A stretch of DNA of 64,000 bases from Gymnogyps californianus. Its lineage: Eukaryota > Chordata > Aves > Accipitriformes > Cathartidae. Shown one piece after another: positions 13,791 to 27,537 of this stretch. Made by a program: the position numbers and the translations under genes. The first letter of the stretch is position 1, and each line of letters begins with the position of its first letter. The DNA lies in contig NC_059482.1 in the NCBI RefSeq assembly GCF_018139145.2, positions 4,600,294-4,664,293 of the forward strand, given 5' to 3'. A model generated the notes under the pieces. That model worked only from the letters and a program-made list of their open reading frames with translations, made no database searches and was not told where the DNA came from.

Positions 13791-15767
13791 CTATGGGGCA
13801 AGCACCTGGGAGATCTTGAATGAGAGGGGCCACAAAGAGCAGAATAATTTGGAAGCAGACAGTCATCAATGTTGAAAGGTAGTTGCAATTTCAGCTTAGC
13901 TGCTCTTTTTGTCCTTTTCTGTTAGTTTTAGTGGTTATTTCTTTCATAACGGATTGCTGCAGCAAAGGACTGGAAATGAGTAATAAGAGTAATTTGCTGT
14001 TCTCATTGCAAGACAATACAAGTTATATTTTCAGTGTCTAACAGAGAGCATTGCAGCGAGAGCACACACAGAGATCTGGCCATAAGCGAATCCAAGGGAA
14101 GGTTAAATGAAAATGCCAAGCCTGCAAGTAGCTCACTCATTCAAAAAGAGACAGGCAGCAAAGTTCAAAACCTTGTGAGGGTGAGGACCGGGGAAAGCTG
14201 ACTCCAGGCTATGCAATTGCAGGGCGAGGGCACTAAGAGGTCTTGGTTGGAGCAGAGGGGAGAATGACTGTACGTACAAGGCTAACAAGGTTGGGTAAGT
14301 CCCCAGAGAGGGTCTAAACAACAAGGACTATTTTGAATTAAGTGCTATTGCAGAGCACTGGAAGTTGATAGAAGTGTCACTGTCCTGCCTCCCTCACAGT
14401 AATCAAAAAGTCAGATTTCCTTTCTCAATCAGATCCGAATCTGGTTTCAACACGCATTTTTAACCTGTGTAAATTTAGGTTGTATTTCAGCTGCCACATC
14501 CCTGTCACTTCAGTTACCACTGAAAGACAAACTTACTGGCTGGCATCCTTGGGTGACCCAGTGACACTCAGAAAGCACAAAACCCACCAGGACAGCACGG
14601 GATACGCACTCCTTTGAATACCAACATGGTTACAGATGACACCAATGGAAGCACCGTATGGCTTTCAGGGGAAAGAATCAACTGGACTGGGAACGTAACT
14701 GAGACCTCATACCAGAAAGTGTATCTGAATGCAGTATTTTTTAGCATTATCATCCTCAACCATCCAGAGTTTATACTGCTGTGGGGTCCCTGTTTAAAGG
14801 GTTTTTTTCCTCCCCACCCTGATTAGTGGCCAAATACCTGCAAGTGTGTTATTTCTCATATTTCAGCTCAACAACAGTAGCCTAAACTTATTTCTGGTGT
14901 TACTCACTCTACTCTCCTGATCATTAACCTCTACCCTTGGGTTTTTAAAAACAGTAGCAGAATGAAGCTATGCTTTTTGTTGAGCTCACATCTAGGAATG
15001 AGCTACTTCACAAACCAAATGTTTTGGTGTAGGTTGTAACTAATGATGTAACAGTTACTCTAATTTTGCATAAAATTTTGCCTGTTGCAACTAAATACCT
15101 TTAAAATATACAGCTAATGACACAAGTATTACTGATGAAAAGAGTATGCACGACTTTAGCTCAATTAAAGTATTTTTACACTGTTAATACATTAAAAATC
15201 AGTATCAATGAGTAAGAAATAACGTGCCTAGATGAAAGTCGAATGTTCTGATTCAGGCCCAGGCATCAGTTTAAAGCAAATTAGCAGTGTCTAATGTGAT
15301 GAAACATGTGCTTCTTGCAGCTAATGACTGACTCTGTCTTTCACTTGAAATACTTCTAGAATGCAGAGCCAGCACAGAGAATGGTCATGCAAGAAAGGCG
15401 AGCAGCATCTTATTACTAGCATTTGTGGTTCTAGGTCATGCAAATTGTTTCAAAGACATTAAAACTATTTCTAGACTACTGTATGAGAGAGTCAAAACAC
15501 CTTTGTGAAAACTCTGTTCAGCATAAAATCTATCTTTAACTTATCTTCATGCACTGTGAAACATTTCAAATTTCATTCTTGTATTAAAAATTTTACAAAA
15601 CTGGATTAATTTAACAACAGATGAAAGATGTGGTCCATAGAAGCCTCTACATGGGCCAAACACACATTTTCTAAATATTTTACTGAGCAGCTTAAATTGA
15701 GGTTATGTTGAAGTAACATTGGAAGTCAGACCCTCAAACAATAAACTGGTTTTATACATTTACTAAA
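13791..15767. other. Unique intron, nothing recognised
   Basis: No exon, RNA or repeat was recognised. Opposing short ORFs around 14568-14826 overlap each other on both strands and look like chance frames. Confidence 0.6.
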
Positions 15768-15805
15768 TACCGGTAAGTAAAACAAGTACCAGTAAGTAAA
15801 ACAAG
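15768..15805. repeat. 19-bp tandem duplication, two copies
   Basis: TACCGGTAAGTAAAACAAG (15768-15786) is followed at once by TACCAGTAAGTAAAACAAG (15787-15805), differing at one base. This is a recent-looking slippage or end-joining duplication. The first copy contains GGTAAGT, a donor-like string, but on the strand opposite to CDH13. Confidence 0.93.
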
Positions 15806-15854
15806 TGCTATGATCATATTGTTGTATGAATGAAGTAGATTTTTGCTGTTCACA

Positions 15855-15902
15855 GGCTAGATTTTGATTCCATTACACTAGTGTAAATCCAATTTAAATG
15901 GT
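15855..15902. repeat. Degraded ancient amniote repeat (tentative)
   Basis: GGCTAGATTTTGATTCCATT followed by ACACTAGTGTAAATCC resembles a dispersed repeat I recall from reptile and bird genomes (gccagattctgatctcatttacaccagtgtaaatcc). I cannot name the family with certainty, and the piece is short. Confidence 0.35.
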
Positions 15903-18457
15903 GTTAAAAGACTTAAAAGGCTTAAAGTGTATGTGAAAACATGAATTATGTAAAGTATCCCCTAGATGGAGCAAGTTAGCAAGGGCCATGCATATGCAGG
16001 CATGGGCATTCAACTGCTGCCACACTTGGCTTCACAAACAATTACGTCATAACCAACTTTTAATGAAGGACAATCATTCTGCAGTCCTTAAGCACATGAC
16101 TGATCATATTCAGTGTTGGTCATCTAGAAAAATCCTCAGTACGTTTCTGTGCTGATACAGATGATGGGATACAGATTCTTCTTACCCAACAGGTCTACAA
16201 TCTTTGCCTAAAATAAGCTCCACACCAATACGGTTTTTTTTCCTCTTAGCACTGTAGAGCCTAATGCAGCTACAAGAGAGTGTGATGTTAGCTTTCCCAA
16301 ATGCTCTTTTACTACATCAAAGGTCCAAGATGAATGAAGGTTCAAATGGAGGCCCAGGTGTCACATTCAGTTATAACATTTCAAAGTTCTGAGGACAGAA
16401 TGTAATTTTCAACATCTATAGCGCTTAGCTCTAGGGAAACAAACAAAAAAAAATCATGGCTGTAAGGCAAGCAATTAGATTTATTTGTCAATTATCAAAA
16501 TAGGTTTAGAAGTTACCAGGGAATACCATTTCTTAATGCCCCATAAAGCTCTGCTAATAACTATAGATACCCATGATTTTGACCTTTCTATTATTTAGAC
16601 TTATTTTTCCTTCTGTTTATATGGCCTGATAAAATTAGTGATGCTTCACTCTTTAACTAAACCTCCCATGCTTAAAATGACTTCTAAAAATTATTTTGTC
16701 TCCTGTGTTTTGTTTGTTGTACAGAGCAAAATTAACAAGAAATCAAATGGCCCAGTTAAAATCAGGCCATGCAGAAAAGTTTTTGGAAGGTAAGAAGTAT
16801 CTGGGACAGATCAAGACTTCTCTCTTTTAATGCAGTTAAATAAAACCCCTTCATAAGCATACCCATCTAACATTCTCTAAGAAGGAGAAGGTTTATATGA
16901 AAAGCCTCATGAGAATGTACAAGCTTGTAAAGCATTTCTTCTCAACTTGCCTCTGTTTTTTTCCAAAAATACTATAAATACAGCATACAGTCTCAGATAG
17001 CAAAAGGAAGGGATTAAAAATAGTAGCTGAGTATTTTCATGAAATAGGTACTGTTTTCCAACATTTCAGTTCAGAGAATGAGCATTTCTGACACCCTAAT
17101 TAACAGAATGAAATAAGAAAAGCAGCAGTTTCCATGGGGCGGAATATTTATTTCCAAAATGAAAGATATACAGTAACCTGTAAAGAAGTACAGTAGCAAA
17201 TATGAATCAGCAGAACATTGGATATGAGAAAACCATTATATATATAAGAATCCGCCTACACTTGCCCTGGTTGTGAATAGTAAGAGCCACGGACTAACAC
17301 CTAAAATCTACTTCTGCTTTCCTCTGCCCGAGATCCATTAACTTCAGCGACCACATGCATGGAAATCCTATCAACTGCACTCAAGCAGCATCACACTGCA
17401 TGCACCTAAGGCTCTGAGTCAGCAAATGGACCAGCTGATCAGAAGTCTACCATAAATTTAATGCAAATAATCTGTGCTGAATGCCAACATCCTTATTCCT
17501 CTGGAAAGCTGTAACCTAAGCCTTGTCTTCACTAGCGAGAGAAAAATGGGGGTTTTGACTTGTTTTAATTATTTAGTATAAACAGGGCAAAATTTTACTC
17601 ATGATAAGCATTTTTCACCTAGGTCAGGAGTGTAAGAACAGGCTCTGCCACCATCTTTAACTAGCTATGCTCAAAACTTGGACTTCTGCAAAACTTAAAG
17701 CTGTTTTCTTCTTACTAAATCCTTCTCTTGCATTACCTACATGGGGATGACAACATACCAGCTTTTCCTCCACTAATGTCCTGGAAAACTATGTGTATTC
17801 TTTATATAACGAGTTCTTCGTTCAGTGTAAGAATTACTAAGACTACATTGTCCGGTATTTACACATTTCACTCCTTTGTTTCAGTCTTGTTTCACAGATC
17901 TGGAATATGACTTAAATTTGAGGTACACATATGTGTATTTTATACTGTAATACCACTAATCTTACACTATGCATTTATATGCATAACTACCATCATTCTT
18001 GAGTCAGGGTTATACAGCCCTATGCAGCCAGACAAATACATCTTGGATTTGGGATTTCACTATAATTGGCTTAAGGGTTAGTTGTCTTGAATACATTTTC
18101 TTGTTTTACCTTAAACCACTCTGATGAGTTTTACATATTAGTTTAATCCTACTGATTTAGTAAATTTGAAGGAATACTCTTATGTAACTACTGCATGAGC
18201 ACACCTGATTTCCAGTATTTGCAACATTCAAAAACACATTTGCAACAATCAAAACTATTCGTTTTGTAAATAATGGGGCTTTTTGATCTTGAGCAGCAAG
18301 TATGATGAGCAGAATATATACAGCATAAATAAACATAATAAAAATGTATAATTATATAAAATATGATCTAAAATCTGTGCATATTGTCAAATAATAGGGA
18401 TCACTATCATTGTGCATACTGTGTTTTAATTTAAGATCATACAGCCACAATGGCTCA
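15903..18457. other. Unique intron, nothing recognised
   Basis: AT-rich sequence with no exon, RNA gene or repeat family that I can identify. Confidence 0.6.
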
Positions 18458-18502
18458 AGTCTAGGAATAATATAAACCCTGAGTCTAGGAAGAAAATAAA
18501 CC
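18458..18502. repeat. Imperfect 24-bp-period duplication, two copies
   Basis: AGTCTAGGAATAATATAAACC (18458-18478) recurs 24 bases later as AGTCTAGGAAGAAAATAAACC (18482-18502) with two mismatches. It is a minor, somewhat older tandem duplication. Confidence 0.8.
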
Positions 18503-21500
18503 TATTTTGACAGCCAAATTACGTCTCAATCTAAGATTCACAGTCCAAGACCTCAGGCCAAAATAAGACTTTCCCTGTGCAGAACAGCCCTTTTGCATAT
18601 GTTCCATAGAAAACGACATTACTATCTTCCATATAAGAACAACTCTTCATGCACTCAAATAGCTCTTCACAATAACTGAGGATACAGAATTGCTCATTAA
18701 TGTATAATAAGGGACTTGCAGACTGCTCCTACAGAGGAGGGATCTCTATAAGGGGACACAGGTTGAGAGTCCTCTTATCTGTGTATTTCAAGGCTGTAAC
18801 ATAATATAGTCATGGCCTCCATATATGTTGTTTACAAAGAAATTGTATACAAAGAAATAGTAACAAAAAAGAAGGTTCTGATCTGCCGGGGCCTGGATCC
18901 ATTTGATTTAAAACTATGTGCTGTTTAACAAATTTCCATTTTATTGATGAACCAAAGATTTGAAAGACTTCACCTGGTAGTAAAATAAACACACTTTACT
19001 CATGAAAGTTGTCTTCAAGCCTGTGATCTAAGTGTGCAGTATGTTTTTTCTAGGTAAACATTTTTCAAATCTTTTCTATTATTTCCTTACCTGCTTACAT
19101 GTGTGGAAAAGGAACAGATCAAGTGAACTACAGGCTACAGAGTGGGGCATCTTCAGATGAAACATCTGTTTGAACTTGCGAGAACCTATCATTCTGCATA
19201 TCAATAGCTGATTAGCTGAAAATGGATTTTCCTGTGATTAAAGGGGATGTAATAAAATGTATTGCTGTCTTCCTCCTTCTATTAGCTCATTTTATATCCT
19301 TCATATCCTTTGTATTTGTAATGCATGTCTTTGAGGAACATTTTCATGTAAATTATATTTTTAAAATATTACTTCCCCTCTGCTGCTACCTGGAATATTG
19401 ATATGATCTCTCTATTGCCATTTCCTTTTCATGAGATAGCCAAGATTAACCCAATACAATTGAATCTGACATTCCGGTTGTCTAAAATGAGGTTCTTACA
19501 TCTTTCTTTCACCAACTATGTGGAAAACAGTCTAATTTCAAAGGTGTTGAGCAGTCCCACCTCTTGGAAAACTCAGTACTTTTGAATCTCTGACCCCATT
19601 TATTTAAAAGATTAAATATGGAGGAAAATATCTAATTTTACCCATCTGGATTGGAAATTTTGCCTCCAGTCTCTAATGTTCAGCATCCTATTGCCACATG
19701 GTCTCACCCAGGTGAGGTATATATTCACTATATCCATCAAGTTTCACTTTGATGGTGTTAACTTCATCTTTGCTAGGGTGGGAAAAACGACCACTAAGCA
19801 AGGGCTTTACATGGACCAGAGATTTTGTGTAGCTTCTGGAGGAATGTGTCTTTGGCTTACTGTCAGGTTTGGACATGCCCGTTGTGGTGATCAAACTACC
19901 AGCCCACTCTTACAACAACAATAACCAAAGGAATATTCAATGCTATTAAATAAAGTACATTTAAACACAAAAAATGAAGAATTTAATTTTTTTTCCAATA
20001 AAAACATCAGAGACTTCCCACCAGGGCTATCTTCTCTTGAAGCTTAAACTGTGAATGTCAATGCAAATCTTTGCAGGGTGCCTTGAAACTAGAGCCTCTT
20101 TGACGATAAAGAAATTACCCTCAACATTCAGCAATATTCTCTCCATCAATTAATAGGGTCAGCATGCAGCAAAGCACTTGCCAAAAGGTTTCTGTTTCCA
20201 CTGAATCCCTCATTATGTCCCATACATTTTTAGAAGCTTGAAATATTATTTATCTGCTGGTTTTGTTTATGCGACTCAGGCAAATACTGATTCCAGGCAC
20301 CAGCCTTATCAGATTTTTACTTTCCAGTAATATCACCATCACTTTTTTTCACCATACTGGGAGCTGGTTTGCTGGTAACAAAAGGAGGTACAGAAAGAAT
20401 CCTTAATATAAATATTTGTGAGGCTTGTATTAAAAAATTATGCTTAGATTTCAGAAAACCTTGCCCCTTGATTAAGTTCAAGGTCTGGGACTAAAACCAA
20501 AGTATTTGTTAGTGTCCATTTAGAGTGAGCAGACGTGAACAAGTGTAGTAAGCCTATGAACAAATCCGGAAACATGATTTTTGAGCTAACCGCCTGGAGC
20601 AATTTCTGAAGCAATTTTCTACAGTAGAGAAGAAGCTTGGATGACTCACAAAATCTAAAACAATGTGGATAAAATAACATTTTAAAGCCTTTCTTGTTTC
20701 TATTCTTCTTCCACGCTTATATATGTTGATTTGCATTTTTTTCTGAAGCACTCCATTTATATCTTTTAAAAGACTTCAAAAGTCTGATGCTATCTCGAGA
20801 GATAGAGGGAAGTTTGTGCTAACTTTAAATAGCACCTTATTATATGAACATCCGGATATTCAGAAATGACTTCACAAAAGTCATCAGGGTTCTTCAGAAA
20901 TAGCACGAATGCTTTTCACCTGTTTACTTTTCCATTACATCCACTGATATTCCCCACACATCTGAGGAACACTACTATCTACCAATTGATTTATACTGTA
21001 CATTCCTTAAAGGACTTACTTTAATAGGTCTTTTAAAATATATATTCCTTTTTGATTACTCATTCTATGTTTTTGAAACCTTAAACACAAAGTTATGCAT
21101 GAAGATTCAAAACTAAGTATTTTTAATTCCACGCTGTAAAAATTGTCCATTTACTTCAAAATATATCTTTAAGAAACACCTCTAAATGTAGGAAATGAAA
21201 GATCTTGAACCCTGAAAATTATTTATGGCTGGTACATTGTTTATGAATGGCTTTTTTTTGTTAAAGTACACACATGGAAGTTGTTGGTTCTTTTTCTGTT
21301 CTACTTCAAAGTATAACTGTGAACATTCATTTAGAAGGTAATTTCATAGTTTAATCTTTGATGGAAAATGTTCCTGGATATTTTTCTTTATCCAGTTTCA
21401 TTCTGTTAGTCATAAATACAATATGCACAAGTGAACTAGCCAAAATTCTAACTCAACAGATTATTTTTTGTGCTTCATTGTCTTCTACAAATTTCCCTAT

Positions 21501-22216
21501 CCCTATTTCTCTTCTCTGACTTTTTCCCATAGTTTTGCTCTGATGTATTCCACAGTGGTAAGCTGATCTATGTTCTATTATTGCAGTAAAAATTTTCTAA
21601 CTCCTCTTGGTTCCTTTATATCTTTTCTTTAACCTCACTGATGTTGAAAACTTTAAAAAATATATTATTTTCTTAAATATATGTTGTTCATGGAAAAAGA
21701 GAAATTAATCAGGTGAGAGCCACTGAGAAGATATTATTTATCAGACTAGAACTTTAGAAGAAAAAGGAAAATAAATAGAAGCAGATGAGAAAATAGCTTT
21801 AAGATAAATAGTTCAAAGCCAATCTTTTTTATTCTGTCATCATCCATCCAGTTATTATTTCAAGACATAAATTTCTAATGTATCAGCTACAACAATATTC
21901 TGTTGCCAAACACACAAGGATTAGCAGAGGAATAAATCAGTGTGCCACCAGCACAGGAGTCTCTGGTCCTCCCAAGGAGACAATTATACATATGAAAGAT
22001 TGTTTCCAGAGATGGATTACCCAGGAAAAGGTAGATGTGTAGACAGGCCATTTGAGGTTTTCCCTACTGTGGGAAAGGACTGAACAAAGAGATCAATCTT
22101 AGTTGTGCTTTTCTTGGTCAGTCTCTACCAACTTCAGCATGTAACTTACTGCTTTTGGAAAAGCAGAAATGGATGGTTCTGCATTAGCTAGGTCCCAGCC
22201 TAGCAACCTGAGTATT
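18503..22216. other. Unique intron, nothing recognised
   Basis: No exon or repeat family was recognised. Overlapping ORFs on opposite strands at 19676-19924 and 19688-19894 are chance frames with no domain. Confidence 0.6.
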
Positions 22217-22234
22217 CAACAACAACAACAACAA
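22217..22234 (+). repeat. (CAA)6 microsatellite
   Basis: Six uninterrupted CAA units are followed by AATGG. They read as glutamines in a short plus-strand ORF (22169-22417), but that ORF has no other protein-like property and runs against the host gene. Confidence 0.9.
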
Positions 22235-24270
22235 AATGGAATAGGAACAGCAACTAGACGTGCTCTTCTTAATTCTTGTTACTTAAGAACCAGATGGATG
22301 CAGATAGTAGCAGGAGAAATGTTCATGAAGCTTTTACAAGTAGATAAAAAACAAAGCCATGAATTATGCGACTGGTTGAGGCTCTTTGGAGATGAAGAAC
22401 TATCTTTTATCTGGTAAAGATGTTGCTACTCTTTTCTGCTATGATGGAGATTGCTATTAGATAATATAATCCATGTACCACAGAAATAAAATCTTTGCAC
22501 TCTTCAGAGTTTCAGATGTACACTGAGCTAAAAGCCAAAAGGAAGAAGAAAATCCTAAAATTATTTTCAACTGAATTCACGTGACTGAGATTTTGAATAC
22601 ACATAATTGTACCTCTCCAGATGTTTGCACAATAGTAAAAAAGCCACACAGCAGTATTCCAGAGAGAGGAAATGATCATGCAAAACAGAATTTGTCCTGG
22701 GGTCTTCATTTCCCCAACTTTTCCCATGCTGCTTCTTTGCAGTAGTTGATGAGAGTAGTCACTTATCCCTCATGTCTGTGAGGAGAGGGCTCGTACCATC
22801 TAATGTTTTTAAGCATAGTCTGGCTCGTCATATCAGTGGAGAGAAACAAGCATTTGTAATGGACTATGCAACATGCCTAAGATCCAAACTGCCCATTCCT
22901 CATTGAGTATACAGGAGCACATCTTGCTCAAAAGCCTAAATTAGGTACTGTGAATCCCTTCACAAATTCTTGAACAACTTGTATTTGCTACTCATTTTCT
23001 TCTCCACTCATTACTTTCTCCTAGAATTCTTACAAGAGCAACTATTCATTTCTTAGCCTTTACCTTCTATTTGCAACAGATTTCTTTTTGCCTACAAGTC
23101 TTAAATCAGCTATCATATCTTCGAGTGATTACCATTATGCCCATATATGAATAGGAAATATATTTATATGCAAAATGCTGTAACATGCTTTTCCAGTTTT
23201 CTCCAACATTTATAACTGAGTGAAAAGTATGTTTAAAATGATATAAAATTTTCTAGTATCTTTTCCACAGTGCATTGTATGATTTGTTTTAAAGATACTG
23301 TCTATTATTTTCTGAGATGGGCTGTACAGAAAATAGGAAAATGTTTAGAAAGTTACCTTTCTCACTACTATTTATTGAAACTTAGAATATTCTGTTTGAT
23401 CCATTACACTTATCAGTAATAGTCTGAATTATACTATATAATTTATCTTCCCTGGATAGGATTGGAAAAGACAGCCTTTGCTCCAACTAAAGCACAAGGC
23501 ATCTTCTGCTTATCCATTTCCTCAAAATGTCATCTAAATTCTTAATTTATATTCCAAAATCTGTGTCAGTTTTCTGTCTTCTATCTTCATGAAACAAAAA
23601 TTAGATACTTCTTTCTACCATTTCAGGGATGAAAAAAGAAAAACATATCTTGCTTTATCTGTTGGAAACAAATATCCTCAGTTTAATTTAAATCCCATCT
23701 CTTCAAGCAGGAGTAACTTACCAAGTCACTAAGATCAAATCATCAAACCCCTTTGCCTCCCAAAAATAACACTGATATGTCAGATCATGTAATCAAATCC
23801 TCTTTGCCTCATATAGAGGCTGATAAACTAAATGTGGTATATGAACTACAGGGAAAAAATAACAAGCTGATACATTGATGCTAGTGGAAAGTGCCTAACA
23901 AGACAGGAGTTTCTATTAAAACTTTTTGAACCAGGTATTCATTATTCTACTGCTTCCACCTGGAAGGAGACAAGACCTGCTTTACAGCTGAGAAGAAATT
24001 CTGCTCATTTACACAGCCTTGAATCTTAGTTTTGTTTTTTAAAGATTACTTCCTCCCTCAAATCAAGTTGTGAGCCTCCATTTTCATAGCTGCTTTAGTA
24101 AAAGCTTGATTAACTGTATCTACACCTTTCCTTGTGATGTGATTGGCCTTTCATGCTAAGATATGACAGCCACAACACAATCATATGAAATTCCATGTCC
24201 CATTTTCCAATTAAAAGCAAGCCAGTTATAAAATGTCTTTCAAAGGACTCTCAATGCAAAAAAAGAAAAA
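22235..24270. other. Unique intron, nothing recognised
   Basis: No exon or named repeat was recognised. A block ending CTTTGCCTC occurs at about 23733-23758 and again loosely at about 23783-23810; this may be an old local duplication but is too degraded to be sure. Confidence 0.55.
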
Positions 24271-24326
24271 TGTATATATACATATATGTACATACATAGA
24301 TTTACATATATATAACTCTATATGTA
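24271..24326. repeat. TA/CA-rich low-complexity tract
   Basis: Alternating TGTATATATACATATATGTA-type sequence continues with interruptions to TATATATAACTCTATATGTA. It is an imperfect purine-pyrimidine alternation consistent with a decayed (TA/CA)n microsatellite. Confidence 0.8.
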
Positions 24327-24840
24327 CTTGAGCAGTTCACAATTACTAGTTGAAGGATCCCTGTTAGCCAATACATTTCAAGTCCTCCCTACTTCCAGTG
24401 TACCCAAAGAACTGGATTTTAAAGAATTCCTGTTACCTGAAGACAGTTCTTAGGAAAAACTCACCCATCCCTTAACAAATTAGGTAAGATGGAAAATCCA
24501 CAGCAGGCTTGAGGCTATTGCTAGTGGAATTTTCTACTACGTAAGAAACAAATTCCTTTTCTTATTCTCTGAGGAAAAAGGGCCATATTGTCGGTGATGA
24601 CATAGTGCTGAGGGCATTTTTTACAAGGTGGAAAGTGCCTTCAACTGTGTCATTCTCTACTCGGGAGGAAATCAATGCACTTTACAGAGCCAGAGCCGTG
24701 TACAGTGAATTCAGAGTGGCGGTACAATCTGAGATACATCATAACTGCTACCCAGTAAGGTAAAAGTGTTTTGCCAGCCTTATCCACTGTTCTGCTGCTG
24801 GATGAAATGGAGTGTAACTCTTGAAGCTTTGTTCAGGCTT

Positions 24841-24870
24841 TTTTGTTTGTTTGTTTTGGGGGGGGGGAGG
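24841..24870 (+). repeat. (TTTG)n followed by a G10 run
   Basis: TTTTGTTTGTTTGTTTT is followed directly by ten Gs (24858-24867) and then AGG. Homopolymer G runs of this length are unstable, so the exact length may be a sequencing artefact. Confidence 0.85.
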
Positions 24871-25170
24871 TGTTGAAAATTTTGGTGCAGCATTGTTAAA
24901 TGCTATCTCTATATTGGGTTTCTAAACAAGCGTCCAGGCATTACACATCCTTGAAAGAAGGAACAATTTATATCAATAAAACTATGTACATAAGTGACAG
25001 TAAGTCATGGACCCAGGGGAGGGGATTACCCAAAGCAGCTGAGCTAAGGAATGGCTCACCACTGCTGAAAAAGAAAGGCTTGACTTCCTGTCCCTCTGCT
25101 CAGCCACATGGTGCCATCCCAATGACAGTTTTGGGAGGCACCAGGCATTTCTGAGTCGATTCAACTGAGC

Positions 25171-25197
25171 AACCCAGCAAGCTTCTCTTGCTGGGTT
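25171..25197. repeat. Perfect 11-bp inverted repeat (hairpin), 5-base loop
   Basis: AACCCAGCAAG (25171-25181) and CTTGCTGGGTT (25187-25197) are exact reverse complements separated by CTTCT. Transcribed from either strand it could fold into a stable short hairpin. It is too short for a typical pre-miRNA, and the flanks do not extend the pairing. Confidence 0.9.
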
Positions 25198-27459
25198 AGC
25201 CTCTTGCTAGGTCAGTAAACTAGATGGATGTATGGAGAGATCTAGCATGAAAGATGGGGGTAGGAAAGCATTCCTCTTGAAGCATAAGAATGCATCAGAC
25301 AAGTGGCTGGGGGGGAAGTCACATTACCCTTTCGTAATAGGGACCTGACAGATCAGCACACCCTGCCTCACCACTAGCTCTTGCTGCAAGCACAGCCAAA
25401 ACCAAATGAACTCATAACAGTTTCTAAAACTTTCTGATTGGACTTAGACCTTTTCAGTTCTCATAGCAAAAACAGGCTTGAAAAAACAATCTATTTTGAA
25501 GTGCTAGAATTTTCTAGCTGCTTCTCTGAACCTCTTACAACCATCTCTTTAGCCACACTGCTAAAAGCAATGATTTTACCTATTGTTATCTGAAAGTGCC
25601 ACCTTTAAAAGTGGAGTGACGACAGTGTACAGAACCTGGTGATTATTTTTCCTTTAAAGCAGGAACATGATGCCTTAATGTTATAATTAGGCTATGGCGA
25701 GAAGTCAAGAGTCCAGCAAAAAGCCCTGCTATCTCTAATTCCCCTGTTCAGCTGCACAGCTGCCTTGGACCTGCTGCAGTCTGCCGCAAAAATCAATGGA
25801 GACAACTTTCCAAGAAAAAGGAAAGCCTAAATCAGACCTTTATTACCATCAGCACAGATTTTACTGTCTTTCTTTTGTATTCTCAAACATTTAATCACAT
25901 TAGTGGAAATCTCTGGACTTCCAGATATTAGAGGTACACTTTTGACAAATTCCGCTGAAAAACTCTCTCTCTCATTTCAGCACTTACCATATGAACTCAT
26001 TGTTCATTTAAAAGGCAAAAATCCTCTAGGGAAACTGTGATCTCTCTTCAGTTTGTCTCTTCTGTAAGTTTTGTATTTTATCAAGGATACATTAATGAAA
26101 GTACACAGAGATGATTCAGAAATTTCTAAGACAACAGAAATTACGGTAATGAAAGATAATGCAGCCAGCAGGATTTCTGTCACTTCTCATGGGTAAGATA
26201 GCATTGCATAAAAACATCTCAGAGCAACATTTTTCCTCAAGTCACTCTTTCTGCCAAAGATTTTCATGCACGCAGTAAAGTGCCAACGCTAAGGTAAACG
26301 TCAAAGTAGCAACTGCTTCAATCTTGTAATTTTTCTAATAAACCCAGATATTCTTTTTATTACTATGCAGACCTTTTTCCTCCCCAATGTGCAACTTCCA
26401 CTGAATTGTTACCTGGATAGCTATTTAGAGCTGCATTCCTGTACCTTCTGGTGCTTCACTGTCTGGTGACAGCTGAATCAGGTGTCAAAAAAGCATTATG
26501 CCAAACCAGAAATAATTCAGAAGTGAGATATTAGGCCAAACACCTATATTCGATCCCTTGTAGGCTGGGTCACCCTGTTTCTGCACAGAAAGCCACCATC
26601 TGTGACGGCCGTGGCATGACTACCATTGTCCTCTGTGATATTTAGATTAAGATATTAATAGGAGAAACTGCTATTATAGGAGGTCTGAAAGCTGAAAATG
26701 AAAGTATATTGGAAGAAAATTTAATTAGGATCTTTTAGCTCATCAGAGGACTGTGGAATGAGTGTGAATGAACTTACAGGGCTATAGAGACTTGTACCTC
26801 CCATAAGAATATAGCTCTGTAACTTTACTTCAACATTTTTAAAGGAAATTCAGCTGTAAAAAAATTGTGATAAACCTAAATTGAACTGAAGCAGGATATC
26901 TAATTTTTACAGTCTAGTTACCGCTAATATCAAATATTCATTTCTCCCAACAAGCAGGTAACTATAGCAACAAACACAACACGGCTGTATGCAAAGGTGC
27001 TGAGGAACAAAAAAAATCTTTACATTTATCTCAGGTTTTTTAATTTTTTAACCTTCTTTAGAATTACCAGTACAGCTGTCAACTATTTAAAATATCCGCA
27101 AATGATTAATTTAGTAAAATACTATGGAGACACTGAACAACTTCTGTACACACACAATGGGAAGAATCCTATTGCTCTCTGAAAACTGCAATCAAAAATA
27201 ATTTCCAATTAAAATACTTTCTGACAAGAAGAGGAAAATTAATTTAAATTTTAGCTCTAGGACGAAAGGAGAACGAGCAACGTCATGTTTCATTTTCTTC
27301 AGCCTGTCAACTTCAATTCTCTTTTGAGGAGGACTTATTTTCAGATGATATAATTACAATCCTGAAATGGCAGTTTTAAATATACATGACAGATGTTTAT
27401 TAAATTGAAATACATTTGGAATAAAATTTACTTCCCCTCCTCTTCACTGCAGAAGCAAA
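25198..27459. other. Unique intron, nothing recognised
   Basis: No exon, RNA gene or repeat was recognised. Confidence 0.6.
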
Positions 27460-27537
27460 GGCCAGATTCTAGGGCCTCTTTTCTGCTGCAGTCCCTTAAA
27501 GCTGAAATATTTTCATAATTGTCAGTGGAATTACCCC
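27460..27537. repeat. Degraded ancient amniote repeat (tentative)
   Basis: GGCCAGATTCT at the left and GTCAGTGGAATTAC at the right match, in the right order and approximate spacing, two landmarks of the same remembered dispersed repeat as the piece at 15855 (gggccagattct ... ttcagtggagttac). The middle is not recognisable, so the call is weak. Confidence 0.35.

Noticed and set aside
22169..22417. Glutamine-repeat protein encoded at the CAA microsatellite
   Set aside because: The glutamines come from a simple repeat; the rest of the frame has no protein-like feature and runs antisense in an intron.
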